Shown here piece by piece: positions 1-9,185 of a stretch of 64,000 bases of DNA. The notes beneath the pieces were generated by a model. That model did not search any database. It had not been told where the DNA came from and saw only the letters and a list, made by a program, of their open reading frames with translations. Every line of letters starts with the position of its first letter. Positions within the stretch are counted from its first letter, which is position 1. Source of the stretch: Natranaerobius trueperi (GTDB lineage: Bacteria; Bacillota; Natranaerobiia; Natranaerobiales; Natranaerobiaceae); contig NZ_NIQC01000011.1 in the NCBI RefSeq assembly GCF_002216005.1, forward strand, positions 1 through 64,000, written 5' to 3'. The position numbers and the translations under genes are program-made.

Positions 1-53
1 AGTTTACCTTGTTTCATCATTTCTCTTACTTGCTTTTTGTCTATTAAATTCAT
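1..53 (-). CDS. 5' end of a probable transposase, cut by the window edge
   Basis: On the minus strand an ATG at 53-51 is preceded by GGGAGG (65-70). It opens a frame starting [15 protein letters not shown] that runs off the left edge. The stretch between this start and about 120 holds an inverted repeat (56-70 against 97-111), and a 19-nt part of it recurs exactly at 51121-51139. This layout (IS terminus, short gap, transposase start) suggests an insertion sequence, perhaps IS256-like. Only 17 residues are visible, so the family is a guess. Confidence 0.4.
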   Translation of the reverse strand, partial: MNLIDKKQVREMMKQGK

Positions 54-1158
54 AACGGTGCAAACCTCCCATTCTATTTTTATTATACATCATTTCGGAA
101 GGTTTACACCGTTTATTTTACACTCTCGGATTAGTTTTTTTGAACGTTATCTTACTGTATGGGTTGGGTTGTGTATAATTTTAGGATTAATTTTAGGAGA
201 AACTTTCCCACAACTTTCACAAGTATTTGAGGCCTTTGAAATTCAAGGGTATCCTGTAATTGTTGCAATTGCACTTTTTCTTATGATTTATCCTATTATG
301 GTACAGACAGATTTTAAAGAAATTATCAGGGCAGGTAAATCTGTTAAACCTTTAACCACAACTTTAATTTTAAATTGGCTTGTTAAGCCATTTACTATGG
401 CATTTATAGCTTGGTTATTTTTCCGAGTGTTTTTAAGTGATTTTGTGGGCTATGAAATGGGAAGTGAAATTATGGGGGGAATGATTCTCCTAGGAATAGC
501 TCCTTGTACAGCTATGGTTCTAGTTTGGGGTTACCTATCTAGAGGTAATATGGGTCATGTGGTTGTGATGGTTGCTATTAACTCCTTGACAATGGTAGTT
601 CTTTACGGACCTCTAGCAGTTCTCTTATTACCAGTTGCAGATGTACCAGTACCACTTGGTAGAGTAGCATTCGGTGTTTTAGCATATGTAGGAATTCCAT
701 TGGTAGCAGGATATTTCACTAGAAAAATAATGCTAGAAACAAAAGGAGAAAAAGCCTTTGAGGAGTTTACTAATAAGCTTCATTACGTATCACCAGCAGC
801 GTTATTGTTTACAATTGTAGCTATAGTAACTCCGCAATCAAGTATTGTACTTTCTAACCCATTATTAGTACTTTTCATTTTAATTCCGTTAACCATTCAA
901 ATCATAGTTATTTTCGGTGTGGGTTACTTTGCATCGAAAAAACTTGGTTTAACCTATGATGATGCTGCACCAACAGCTCAAATAGCAGCAAGTAATCACT
1001 TTGAAGTTGCTATCGCTATGGCGATAACACTTTTTGGTATAGATTCTGGAGCGACTCTTGCGGCTGTAACAGGGATGTTGATTGAGGTACCTGTAATGTT
1101 ACTATTAGTACAAATTTGTTTAAAAACACAACATTGGTTTCCTAAATCTAGAGACTAA
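37..1158 (+). CDS. acr3: ACR3-type arsenite efflux permease, N-terminus altered by an IS end
   Basis: This is an integral membrane exporter of the bile acid/Na+ symporter superfamily, ACR3 branch, which extrudes arsenite. ACR3-like sequence starts at about residue 32 (position 130, [10 protein letters not shown]) and continues through about ten hydrophobic segments. It includes the conserved APCTAMV segment near residue 155 and [11 protein letters not shown] near residue 315, which are hallmarks of the family. The first 31 residues of the open frame (TTG at 37) are not ACR3-like and are encoded by what looks like an IS terminus. The native start codon therefore appears to have been displaced. 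No arsR or arsC lies in view; the left neighbour is the IS. Function is confident, but expression and the true start are not. Confidence 0.8.
   Translation: MSIKFITVQTSHSIFIIHHFGRFTPFILHSRISFFERYLTVWVGLCIILGLILGETFPQLSQVFEAFEIQGYPVIVAIALFLMIYPIMVQTDFKEIIRAGKSVKPLTTTLILNWLVKPFTMAFIAWLFFRVFLSDFVGYEMGSEIMGGMILLGIAPCTAMVLVWGYLSRGNMGHVVVMVAINSLTMVVLYGPLAVLLLPVADVPVPLGRVAFGVLAYVGIPLVAGYFTRKIMLETKGEKAFEEFTNKLHYVSPAALLFTIVAIVTPQSSIVLSNPLLVLFILIPLTIQIIVIFGVGYFASKKLGLTYDDAAPTAQIAASNHFEVAIAMAITLFGIDSGATLAAVTGMLIEVPVMLLLVQICLKTQHWFPKSRD
97..121. repeat. Putative IS terminal repeat next to the ACR3 gene
   Basis: The sequence around GGTTTACACCG (101-111) is an imperfect inverted copy of CGGTGCAAACC (56-66). 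Its reverse complement, positions 118-100, is identical over 19 nt to 51121-51139. I read it as the terminal region of an insertion sequence whose transposase starts at 53 on the minus strand. The permease-like sequence begins only about 10 bases beyond it. Confidence 0.45.
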
Positions 1159-1188
1159 AAAAGAGCGGCTCAACCGCTCTTTTTAGTC
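1153..1188. terminator. Bidirectional terminator between acr3 and the CoA-transferase
   Basis: GACTAAAAAAGAGCGG pairs with CCGCTCTTTTTAGTC around a short loop. The stem has A-rich and T-rich flanks on both sides, so it can end transcription from both convergent genes. Confidence 0.85.
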
Positions 1189-2745
1189 TTTCATACTTCC
1201 TGATTTTAAGAAGTTAATATGCCAATCTAAAGCATTTTCTAATATGTGAGGGGTATGACCTACTTGCTTTGTTCCATTAGTTAAGTACTTTCGAAGTTGA
1301 GGTTTGAAACTTGGATGAGCACAGTTTTCTATAATGGATTCTGCTTTTTCTATTGGACTTAACCCTCTTAAGTCTGCAAGCCCTTGTTCTGTTACAATAA
1401 CCTTGACATCATGCTCTGTATGATCAACATGCGAAACCATTGGAACGATGGTAGAAATATGTCCATCTTTTGCAATGGAAGGTGTAGTAAAGATACTTAA
1501 AGAACTATTTCTAGCAAAATCTCCAGAACCGCCGATTCCGTTAACCATTTGAGTTCCCATTATATTAGTAGAATTTACATTACCAAATATATCTGCTTCA
1601 ATTGCAGTATTTATAGCTATTGATCCAAGTCTTCTAATAATTTCTGGGTGATTACTTATTTCTTGTGATCGAAGTACGATTTGATCTTTATATTTATTAA
1701 TATTATTATAAAGTTTATTAAAACCTTCTTTGGATAAAGTTAGTGAAGTACTTGAGGCAAAATCTATAGTTCTATGATCTAAAAGATCTAATACTGAGTC
1801 TTGAATAACTTCTGAATAAAGGGTGAGATTTTTGAATGGGGAATCTAACAATCCTTTTAAAATAGCATTAGCTACTTCACCTACTCCAGATTGGATGGGA
1901 AGTAAATTTTCAGGTAGTCTTCCCTGTAATACTTCCTTTTTTAGAAAAGAAATAAGATGATAAGCTATATCTTGACTAACTTGATTAGCAGGAGCAAAGG
2001 GGATATTTTCATCTTGTTTGTCTGAAAAGACTATTGCTTTAATCTTATTTGGATCTATTTTAATATAAGGGGTCCCTATTTTATCTTTTGGGGTCATTAT
2101 AGGAATAGGTTCTCTATCTGGAGGATCATTTGGTAAGTAGATATCATGGATACCCTCTAAAAATAGAGGTTTAGTTGTATTAATTTCAACAATAATATTA
2201 TCTGCAAGATGACAAAAAGTAGGGGTTGCACCTACTGATGTAGTAGGAATAATATAACCTTCAGGTGTTATTTTTACTGCTTCAATAATTGCTACATCGA
2301 TATTTCCAAAATAACCATAACGAACTTCCTGAGTAAATTGACTCAGGTGAATATCTTCATAATGTATTCTTCTTTGGTTTATTTTATCTCTAATCTCTTT
2401 ATTAGTTTGATAGGGAAATCTACGACTTATAGAGTTTTTTTTAGTTAGTGAAGAATCTAATTCTTTCCCAACAGATGCACCTGTAAATAGGTTGATAGAG
2501 AATTCACAATCGTTTTTAATACGAGATGCTAAAGCTAAGGGTATCTCCTTTGGATAACCAGAAGGTGTAAAACCACTAGTTGCAACAGTCATGCCATTTT
2601 CTATCAGTTTAGCAGCTGTTTTTGGGTCAGTGATTTTATCTAATAATCGTTTATTCAAAACTCTTTCAGTCTCTGTTACAGCCCCTAAATGGTAGTAGGG
2701 CTGTGTTTTTTCTTTACGATCTTTAGTGAGGGGTTCTTTACCCAT
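1183..2745 (-). CDS. Acetyl-CoA hydrolase/transferase family protein (succinate:acetate or 4-hydroxybutyrate CoA-transferase type)
   Basis: This is a cytoplasmic class I CoA-transferase of about 520 residues, the usual length for the acetyl-CoA hydrolase/succinate:CoA-transferase family (Cat1/AarC-like). It moves CoA between acyl-CoA and a free acid such as acetate. Visible signatures are the N-terminal GMTVATSGFTPSGYPKE region, YSEVIQDS near residue 315, where the family's catalytic glutamate lies, and the glycine-rich NGIGGSGDFARN near residue 405. The start ATG (2745) has a GGGAGG site 9 nt upstream. It is transcribed alone and convergent with acr3, sharing a terminator. The exact acyl substrate cannot be read from sequence. 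It probably works in fermentation end-product metabolism. Confidence 0.85.
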   Translation of the reverse strand: MGKEPLTKDRKEKTQPYYHLGAVTETERVLNKRLLDKITDPKTAAKLIENGMTVATSGFTPSGYPKEIPLALASRIKNDCEFSINLFTGASVGKELDSSLTKKNSISRRFPYQTNKEIRDKINQRRIHYEDIHLSQFTQEVRYGYFGNIDVAIIEAVKITPEGYIIPTTSVGATPTFCHLADNIIVEINTTKPLFLEGIHDIYLPNDPPDREPIPIMTPKDKIGTPYIKIDPNKIKAIVFSDKQDENIPFAPANQVSQDIAYHLISFLKKEVLQGRLPENLLPIQSGVGEVANAILKGLLDSPFKNLTLYSEVIQDSVLDLLDHRTIDFASSTSLTLSKEGFNKLYNNINKYKDQIVLRSQEISNHPEIIRRLGSIAINTAIEADIFGNVNSTNIMGTQMVNGIGGSGDFARNSSLSIFTTPSIAKDGHISTIVPMVSHVDHTEHDVKVIVTEQGLADLRGLSPIEKAESIIENCAHPSFKPQLRKYLTNGTKQVGHTPHILENALDWHINFLKSGSMKD

Positions 2746-2900
2746 ATTATTTTCCTCCCTGTAAGATGAGAATATTATATAGGTTATAAAACCTTTACTC
2801 TCACACCTCCTTTTTCCATTATATTCCTAAAAAACATCTTACCTTATTACCAAACTATTGTCAAACTGTTATGAAAATTACAACAACACTTAATATAACA

Positions 2901-2932
2901 AAGTCCCTAAGGTAAAAAAACCTAGGGACTTA
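2901..2932. terminator. Hairpin with unclear parent gene
   Basis: AAGTCCCTAAGGT pairs with ACCTAGGGACTT across an A7 loop. Its stem is nearly the same as the riboswitch terminator at 11904-11932. It lies next to the HD-GYP relic, so it may be a leftover of a duplicated transcription unit. Confidence 0.55.
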
Positions 2933-2954
2933 ATTTAAATAACACTTTCATTTA

Positions 2955-3215
2955 GAACATTAAGAAAAATATTAACTAATTACAGGATCAGATTGAGAAC
3001 CAGGCTAAATTTTTAAGTTCTTCTGCTACATTGGAGACTCTTCTGTAGCAAGTTCAGGTGCTACCCTATAACCAGTGATGGGATGTTTCTTTATTCTCCC
3101 CATTCAGTACCAGATAGACTATTTCTTTAGTTGCTACTTCTTTTGGAATATTAATTTTAATATATAATGAAGTGAAATTAGTAAAATTAACTCTTTGAGT
3201 TTAAAATCTACATTT
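2955..3215 (-). pseudogene. Decayed C-terminal HD-GYP gene fragment
   Basis: No open frame survives. The DNA can nevertheless be aligned by eye with the 3' part of the intact GGDEF/HD-GYP gene at about 9200-9620 on the same strand. Examples are GGATCAGATTGAG against GGATCAAATTGAG, AACCAGTGATGGGATG against AACCCGTAATTGGATG, and CTCTTTGAGTTTAAAATCT against CCTTTTGAGTTCTGAATCT. It carries large deletions relative to the intact copy. I interpret it as a remnant of a second HD-GYP (c-di-GMP phosphodiesterase) gene. Confidence 0.7.
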
Positions 3216-3405
3216 GAGATATATTTATAGATATTTCTTGGATTATTAAGTTTCGAAGCTTTGAAAAACTAGGTCACTGGCTTTTCTACAAATTTTTTAG
3301 CTTTTTTATACCTATATTAAAGCTCAGCTCATAATATGTAGTAAACAGTCAAAATTTTTAATAATATATCAGTAGATAATAAACAATTTAAATTACTGAA
3401 TTTTC

Positions 3406-3433
3406 TTGACATTTTAAATTTTCGCAATATACT
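3406..3433 (+). promoter_or_regulatory. Sigma-A-type promoter for the alanine symporter
   Basis: TTGACA (3406-3411), a 16-nt spacer and TATACT (3428-3433) match the housekeeping consensus. The predicted transcript would have a leader of about 165 nt before the GTG at 3609. Confidence 0.6.
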
Positions 3434-3439
3434 ATAATT

Positions 3440-3608
3440 AACAACTTTTCTATTTTAACAGATTAAATAGAAAGTTTAAGGGGGTGTTTAACACCTAGAC
3501 TGAACTCATAAAACCTTATGTTTACGGTGATTACCTGTTAGTAATGTGTAGGGTTTTCAATATGTTTTATGGTTTTGTTTTAATCATTTATTAGGGAGGG
3601 AATACAAA
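3440..3608 (+). promoter_or_regulatory. Possible structured leader upstream of the symporter
   Basis: The leader contains a small GGTGTTTAACACC hairpin (about 3483-3495) and CATAAAAC near 3509. The latter can pair with GTTTTATG near 3564, which is followed by a T-rich run. AAAACC can alternatively pair with the earlier GGGTTTT. This would suit an attenuator, but I do not recognise a known riboswitch class. Confidence 0.3.
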
Positions 3609-4961
3609 GTGGAACTTTTACTAAGTATTAATGAAACTTTGAATGATATTGTTTGGGGGCCTCCTTTTCTTATCTTACTAGTTGGTACGGGTTTATATTT
3701 AACTATTAGACTAGGATTTTTTCAATTTACTCATTTCGGTACGTCTTGGAAAGAAACTATCCTAGAAAGAATTCAAAAGAAAGATTCAGTTGAAGGTGGG
3801 GCAATAACCGGGTTTCAGGCAATAAGTTCAGCAATGGCGGCTACTATTGGTATAGGAAATATAGCAGGTGTTGCTACTGCGTTACACATGGGCGGTCCTG
3901 GAGCACTATTTTGGATGTGGATTACTGCTCTTGTAGGTATGGCTACTAAGTTTGGAGAAGCAGCTTTGGGTGTTAAGTATCGTGAACAGAAAGAAGATGG
4001 ATCGTACACTGGTGGAGTTATGGTATATATTAAAAATGGGCTAGGGAAGAAATGGATGTGGCTTGGCTTTTTATATGCTTTATTTGCTGGGTTAGCAGCT
4101 TTTGGTATCGGTAATATGGTACAATCAAATGAAGTAGCAGAAGCAGTAGCTGATGATTTTGGTGTTCCGATGTGGATCACTGGAGTAATAGCTGCAGCTT
4201 TAGTTGGATTAGTTATTATAGGTGGAATAAGAAGGATTGCACAAGTTGCTGAGATATTAGTTCCTATAATGACAGTACTTTATGTTTTTGGAGCACTTGT
4301 AATTATACTATTACATTTACCAGCAGTACCGAGTGCTTTTGCTGATATATTTGTGGGAGCATTTAATCCTTCAGCAGCCGGTGGTGGTGCAGCCGGAGCA
4401 GGTATTATGATAGCAATACGTTATGGTGTTGCTAGAGGTATCTTCTCAAACGAAGCTGGATTAGGTGCAGCTTCAATAGTACACGCTCAAGCTAGAAATA
4501 CTCCAGCTAAACAAGGATTGTGGGGTATATGGGAAGTATTTATTGATACAATTGTAGTAGGAACTATGACTGCATTAGTTATTATAGTTACTGGTGCTTT
4601 AGAAACAGGCGAAACTGGTGCAGTTCTTACATCTCAAGCTTTTGGGATGGGAATACCGGGTGGAAGTATATTCATTACCTTAGCTATAATGATTTTTGCC
4701 TATACTACTATGCTTACTTGGTCCTTTTATGGTGAAAAAAGTTGGGAATTTATCTTTGGGGAAAAAATTCGATATCCATATAGATTTATATTTGTATTAT
4801 TGATTATTATAGGCTCTGTTGGGGCTCTTGAAGTAGTTTGGAGTTTTGCTGATACAATGAATGGATTAATGGCAGCACCTAACTTAATAGCTTTATTAGC
4901 TTTAGGTGGAGTATTAGCTAAGGAAAAGAATAAGTATATAAATAATGAATTAGATAAATAA
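3609..4961 (+). CDS. Na+/alanine (or glycine) symporter, AGCS family
   Basis: A membrane transporter of 450 residues with about ten or eleven hydrophobic segments that uses a Na+ gradient to import alanine or glycine. Family hallmarks are NDIVWGPPFLILL at the N-terminus, SAMAATIGIGNIAGVATA near residue 73 and ARGIFSNEAGLGAAS near residue 275. The length is normal for AGCS proteins. The start is GTG at 3609, preceded by GGGAGGG. It is a single gene with its own promoter. AGCS genes are often controlled by glycine riboswitches, but the motif is not evident here. Confidence 0.92.
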   Translation: MELLLSINETLNDIVWGPPFLILLVGTGLYLTIRLGFFQFTHFGTSWKETILERIQKKDSVEGGAITGFQAISSAMAATIGIGNIAGVATALHMGGPGALFWMWITALVGMATKFGEAALGVKYREQKEDGSYTGGVMVYIKNGLGKKWMWLGFLYALFAGLAAFGIGNMVQSNEVAEAVADDFGVPMWITGVIAAALVGLVIIGGIRRIAQVAEILVPIMTVLYVFGALVIILLHLPAVPSAFADIFVGAFNPSAAGGGAAGAGIMIAIRYGVARGIFSNEAGLGAASIVHAQARNTPAKQGLWGIWEVFIDTIVVGTMTALVIIVTGALETGETGAVLTSQAFGMGIPGGSIFITLAIMIFAYTTMLTWSFYGEKSWEFIFGEKIRYPYRFIFVLLIIIGSVGALEVVWSFADTMNGLMAAPNLIALLALGGVLAKEKNKYINNELDK

Positions 4962-5106
4962 TGCTAAAAAATTGATTTATTTTAAATAGATTAAATGAGA
5001 TCAAATGATACCACTCGTGAACTGGGTCTATACATTAATTATAGAGCACAATTTATCATTTATATATGATATAATAATCCTATAATGGAAATGGGAGGAG
5101 ATACTT

Positions 5107-5535
5107 ATGAAAAAAGTGATTATTGAAACTAACAAAGGTACTATGGTAGCAGAATTATATGAACAGGATGCTCCTAATACTGTTGAAAACTTTGTTAACT
5201 TAATTAAAGATAATTTTTATGATGGTTTAACTTTTCATCGGGTAATACCTAATTTTGTTATTCAAGGTGGATGTCCCTTAGGATCAGGTACAGGAGGACC
5301 AGGGTATACAATTAAATGCGAGACTGAAAATAACCCTAATAAACATGAAAGAGGTACTCTTTCTATGGCTCATGCAGGAAAAGATACAGGAGGAAGTCAG
5401 TTCTTTATATGTCATAGTCCACAGCCTCATTTAGATGGAAGACATACGGTTTTTGGAAAAGTAATAGAAGGGTTAGATGTAATAGATAACATAATTAAAG
5501 GTGATGAAATGAAACAAGTTACCATTGAAGAATAA
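5107..5535 (+). CDS. Peptidyl-prolyl cis-trans isomerase, cyclophilin type
   Basis: A small single-domain cytoplasmic cyclophilin of 142 residues that catalyses proline isomerisation during folding. It has the conserved [13 protein letters not shown] (about residues 44-56), GGSQFFI and [11 protein letters not shown] blocks. These include the catalytic arginine, FxxQ and histidine positions. There is no signal peptide, so it acts inside the cell. GGGAGGAG precedes the ATG, and it is followed by its own terminator. Confidence 0.95.
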   Translation: MKKVIIETNKGTMVAELYEQDAPNTVENFVNLIKDNFYDGLTFHRVIPNFVIQGGCPLGSGTGGPGYTIKCETENNPNKHERGTLSMAHAGKDTGGSQFFICHSPQPHLDGRHTVFGKVIEGLDVIDNIIKGDEMKQVTIEE

Positions 5536-5560
5536 AGGGCCTAAAAGGTCCTTTATTTCT
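5534..5560 (+). terminator. Terminator of the cyclophilin gene
   Basis: AAAGGGCC-TAAAA-GGTCCTTT followed by ATTTCTTTC lies directly over the stop codon. From here to 5824 I see no gene, only AT-rich sequence with a possible weak hairpin near 5625-5665. Confidence 0.8.
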
Positions 5561-5824
5561 TTCAATTCTTCTATAATAAGATTGCTATTTAACCCTTCAC
5601 AAGGGCGATCCTTATTTCTTTTAGTTAAAAATTTTCCATGGAAAACTCTAATGGGGAATTTTTTTAGTTGTAATTGTTAAAGTTACCCCATGTTGATTAT
5701 GAAGTCTAGAAAATATCAGCAATTAAACTAACATGTGAAAATGTAAAAGATATAGATTAAATGCGAAGGTGATTAGTAGTGATAACACCTTAACCAATAA
5801 ATTAAGAAGTGCATATGTATTTTA

Positions 5825-6700
5825 TTAATTAACCAACCTATTAGCTAATTTGATAGCAGAATGTAAGTCAGCGGCACAACTATCAGCGTTTACTTGTTTC
5901 CAGAGTTTCCAATTAGTATTAAAGGCAGGTCCTCCAACTAACACTTTAACTTGTGTATTATCCTTAATTCTCTTAACTATAGCTTCTACTGTTGTGATAT
6001 TAAACTGCATAGTTGCTGTAATAATTACTAAATCAATATGAAACTCTTTTATCATATTTGTATATTCACTAGCCGGAAGATCGCCTTCTATAAAATAGAT
6101 TTCCCATCCCTTTAATCTCATTAATTCACAGAAAACTCTTATCCCAATATCGTGTTGTTCACATGTATAAGAGATAGCTAGTAAAGTTTTATCTCTTTTA
6201 TCTTTAGAATAATGAAATACATAAGGCTGTAGTTTATAGATGATTTCTTTAGTTACTGAACTAATATAGTAAACATTATATAATTCTAATTCATGGCGAC
6301 CCCACATGTCACCAGCTTCTTTAATTGTTGGTAAAAGAATATTAAAAAATATTTTCTGAATGTTTTCTTTACTCGAAGCTATATTTAAGACAAGCTCTTT
6401 AGCCTTTTCTTGTTTTCTGTGTAATAAAAATTCTAAAAACTTTAACCCATCACTTGAAAATTCTATATGTGATTTAGATCTTTGATTTGTAGAATCATCA
6501 TTTCCTAATAAATAATCATAAGATACTTGGAAATAATCAGTTAACTGAGCCAGTACCTGTTGATTTGGAAACCTAATACCTTTTTCATAATTTCCAATAG
6601 AGGTTTGACTAAGCCCTAATTGATTAGCTAAATATGTTTGACTAATATTATGTAGTTTTCTTAGCTCTTTGAGTGGAATGCTGAAAAATGACATAGTCAT
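5825..6700 (-). CDS. XRE-type HTH regulator with cobalamin-binding domains
   Basis: Domain order in 291 residues is as follows. An XRE/Cro-type helix-turn-helix lies at about 8-67 (TYLANQLGLSQTSIGNYEKG). A helical B12-binding-2-like region lies at about 85-165. A Rossmann-like B12-binding domain lies at about 168-290, with EQHDIG as the variant of the base-off DxHxxG motif and GGPAF in the nucleotide-loop region. In CarH/LitR relatives the helical domain carries W-x9-EH for photosensing. Here W is present, but the EH positions read VY, so light sensing as in CarH is doubtful. Fusion to an XRE rather than a MerR domain is unusual. It is divergent from the chemoreceptor at 6964 and may control it or a distant cobalamin-related target. 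The regulated gene is unknown. Confidence 0.8.
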   Translation of the reverse strand: MTMSFFSIPLKELRKLHNISQTYLANQLGLSQTSIGNYEKGIRFPNQQVLAQLTDYFQVSYDYLLGNDDSTNQRSKSHIEFSSDGLKFLEFLLHRKQEKAKELVLNIASSKENIQKIFFNILLPTIKEAGDMWGRHELELYNVYYISSVTKEIIYKLQPYVFHYSKDKRDKTLLAISYTCEQHDIGIRVFCELMRLKGWEIYFIEGDLPASEYTNMIKEFHIDLVIITATMQFNITTVEAIVKRIKDNTQVKVLVGGPAFNTNWKLWKQVNADSCAADLHSAIKLANRLVN

Positions 6701-6963
6701 ACCACCAATACTTTCATTAAAAATAAGTATTAAATTTACTTTATTATAATATTAAATTATTTTAAATTTTAATTATAACACAATAAGGTAAATTATATAT
6801 GATTAATATTCATTAATGTCTAAAAATTATATTAGGACGTAAAGCCTATATTTGACGAGATTAAAACATGATATATTATATTGGTCCACACAATGTAGTG
6901 GTATTTTTTAACAAAAAACAATGTGTGGTATTTAATACAAACAATAAAGGAGGAGGGCTGATT

Positions 6964-8988
6964 TTGAGCTTTAATAAATTAAGTGTTTTCAGTATTAAGA
7001 ACAAAATTACTATATGTTTTATAATTGTAACTATATTAGCTACAGCTTCTTTAGCAACAATGCTTATTTTACGTAATAACCGTTTTATTGAAGAAGAAGC
7101 TATTACAGAAATTGAAAATGATTTAGAGACTTTTGAACTCTTACTAGAACAAGAGGCAAATATTTTAAGAACTGGATATGAAGTGATCTCTAATAATGAT
7201 GAAATAATATCTAATTTTAGTAATAAAGATAGAGAAGAAATTAACGACAGATTATCTAATATTTATAATGATTTAAAATCAGAATTAGGCACTACCACTC
7301 TAGAACTTCATAACTCTGATTTAGAGACTTTCTATAGAGCTCATAATCCAAGTCAATATGGTGATAGTCAAGGGGATAGATTGTTACTTCAAGAGGTTAA
7401 ACAAACAGAAAGTGTAGAACAAGCTTTTGATGAAGGTGAAACTGGTTTTGCCTTAAGAGTGGCTGGACCGATATACGATGAGAATGACAATTTTATTGGA
7501 ATATTAGAAATAGGAAGAACTATTGATAGTGATTTATTAGATAATATTCAAACAAATATAGGAAGTGACTTAACACTTTTTCAAGGTGATACAAGGATAG
7601 CTACAACAATCACGGATGAATCAGGTGAAAGATTAGAAGGGACAAGTATTGATAATACAAATGTTATCGATCAGATTGTAGAAGAACAAGAAACTTTTTC
7701 AGGAAGAATAGAAAATGTGGATGATGTAACAGATAATTATGGTGCTTATGCACCTATGACAGGAGCAAATGGTGAAAGTATAGGTATGTTTTATGCCGGT
7801 ACATCAACAGAACCATATGATAACCAAATTAGAGAGGAAATGATAGGAGCTATAACCACAGCATTAATAATTGTCATTATTGTAGCTATAGTTTCTTATA
7901 TAATTGCTCGACGTATTGCTAAACCTATCATTGAAGTAGTTAAAGTATCTCGTCAAGTAGCTGATGGAAATTTAAATGTTTCTTTGACAGAAAGTTCTAG
8001 TCGAGATGAAATAGCTACTTTAAAGAGCTCATTTAAGAAAATGACTGACAATTTACAAGAGATGATCTCACAGGTACAAGAAAGCTCTCAACAGTTAGCT
8101 GCATCTTCAGAAGAACTTAGTGCAAATACAGATGAGACTACAAAGAGTATTGAGCAGGTGTCAGAAACAGCTCAAGATTTAGCAGAAGGAGCAACTAATC
8201 AGAAAAATCATACTGAAAAAACTTTAGAAACTACTCGTAATTTTTCAGCCAAGCTACAAGAAATGGCTGCATCTTTTGAAGAAATATCTGCTACAGCTCA
8301 AGAAACTGGTGATAAAGCATATAAAGGAAACGACAATATGAATCAAGCTATGTATGAAATGAAAGAGATTAATCAAGCAACAGAACATGTAGCTAATAAT
8401 ATTGAACAGTTAAAAGATCATTCAAGTGAGATTAGTCAAATAGTTGACTTAATTAATGAAATTTCAGAGCAGACTAATCTACTAGCTCTAAATGCAAATA
8501 TAGAAGCGGCTAGAGCTGGAGAGCATGGGAAGGGGTTTGCAGTAGTAGCTGATGAAATCAGAAAGTTAGCAGAAGAGTCTAAAGAAGCTACAGAAAAAGT
8601 AACTGGAATAATTACAGAAATACAATCTAAAACTGATGATGTAGTAGAGTCAATGTATGAAAATAAAGAAAAAGTTGAGTCTGGAACTCAGGTGGTAACA
8701 GGAGGAGCAGATAACTTCAAATCTATAGCAGAATCAATAAATGAAATATCTAATAGAATAGAAGAAACTACTTTTACAGCAGAGTCACTGTCTTCTTCGA
8801 GTGAACAGATTGTTAATGCCCTAAAAGAAATAGAAGAGATAACAGAGAGAGTAAATTCCCTTTCAGATAATTTAGCAGCTAGTTCAGAAGAACAGGCTTC
8901 TGCTGCAGATGAAGTATCTAGTACATCAGATTCACTAGCTGAGTTAGGTGATCAGTTACAAAGCATCACTAACAAGTTTAATACTTAG
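6964..8988 (+). CDS. Methyl-accepting chemotaxis protein with periplasmic-type Cache sensor
   Basis: A transmembrane chemoreceptor of 674 residues from the preferred TTG start at 6964. That start has AAAGGAGGAGGG just upstream; an upstream ATG at 6868 has no such site. Order: transmembrane segment at about residues 16-34, extracellular single-Cache-like domain to about 300 ([18 protein letters not shown]), second transmembrane segment near 300-322, HAMP, then the long coiled-coil signalling domain. The hairpin tip reads [18 protein letters not shown]. It signals to CheA/CheW, which are not in the window. The ligand is unknown. Confidence 0.93.
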   Translation: MSFNKLSVFSIKNKITICFIIVTILATASLATMLILRNNRFIEEEAITEIENDLETFELLLEQEANILRTGYEVISNNDEIISNFSNKDREEINDRLSNIYNDLKSELGTTTLELHNSDLETFYRAHNPSQYGDSQGDRLLLQEVKQTESVEQAFDEGETGFALRVAGPIYDENDNFIGILEIGRTIDSDLLDNIQTNIGSDLTLFQGDTRIATTITDESGERLEGTSIDNTNVIDQIVEEQETFSGRIENVDDVTDNYGAYAPMTGANGESIGMFYAGTSTEPYDNQIREEMIGAITTALIIVIIVAIVSYIIARRIAKPIIEVVKVSRQVADGNLNVSLTESSSRDEIATLKSSFKKMTDNLQEMISQVQESSQQLAASSEELSANTDETTKSIEQVSETAQDLAEGATNQKNHTEKTLETTRNFSAKLQEMAASFEEISATAQETGDKAYKGNDNMNQAMYEMKEINQATEHVANNIEQLKDHSSEISQIVDLINEISEQTNLLALNANIEAARAGEHGKGFAVVADEIRKLAEESKEATEKVTGIITEIQSKTDDVVESMYENKEKVESGTQVVTGGADNFKSIAESINEISNRIEETTFTAESLSSSSEQIVNALKEIEEITERVNSLSDNLAASSEEQASAADEVSSTSDSLAELGDQLQSITNKFNT

Positions 8989-9015
8989 TTAAATAATAAA
9001 AAAGCTTCACTAATT

Positions 9016-9040
9016 TGAACTGCCCCTGTCAAGAAGACAG
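9016..9040. repeat. Possible solo IS3-type terminal sequence
   Basis: TGAACTGCCCCTGTCAAGAAG followed by ACAG resembles the ends of IS150-group IS3 elements. No transposase accompanies it. It may be a relic of excision or a chance match. Confidence 0.3.
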
Positions 9041-9059
9041 CGGCAAAAGAAAAAACATC

Positions 9060-9098
9060 TGGCACCAATCGTTAAATGCGGTTGGTGTCTTTTTTTTA
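9060..9098 (+). terminator. Terminator after the chemoreceptor
   Basis: GGCACCAATCG-TTAAATG-CGGTTGGTGTC is followed by nine T residues. Confidence 0.85.
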
Positions 9099-9185
9099 TG
9101 CTACTAACCCTTAAAAGGGGAATATTGGGTGAGATTTTTAAGTTGGTATCAGAAATATACTGATACCAACTAAGGTGTTATAAAG

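Noticed and set aside
3505-3560. Purine-riboswitch-like ACTCATAAAACC start
   Set aside because: The J2/3 sequence and the closing strand of the purine aptamer are absent.
3440-3608. Glycine riboswitch upstream of the AGCS gene
   Set aside because: The conserved glycine-aptamer segments could not be found; only weak generic pairings exist.
3815-4180. 121-codon open frame opposite the alanine symporter
   Set aside because: It lies entirely antisense to a clear AGCS gene, has no ribosome site and no protein-like motif. The same applies to other frames antisense to strong genes (for example 25061-25612, 42401-42865 and 55130-55501).
5017-5033. GTGAACTGGGTCTATAC similar to 17739-17755
   Set aside because: A 17-nt match with two mismatches and no common context; probably chance.
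6868-6963. Upstream ATG as start of the first chemoreceptor
   Set aside because: It adds 32 residues without a ribosome site, while TTG 6964 follows a very strong one and begins directly before the membrane helix.
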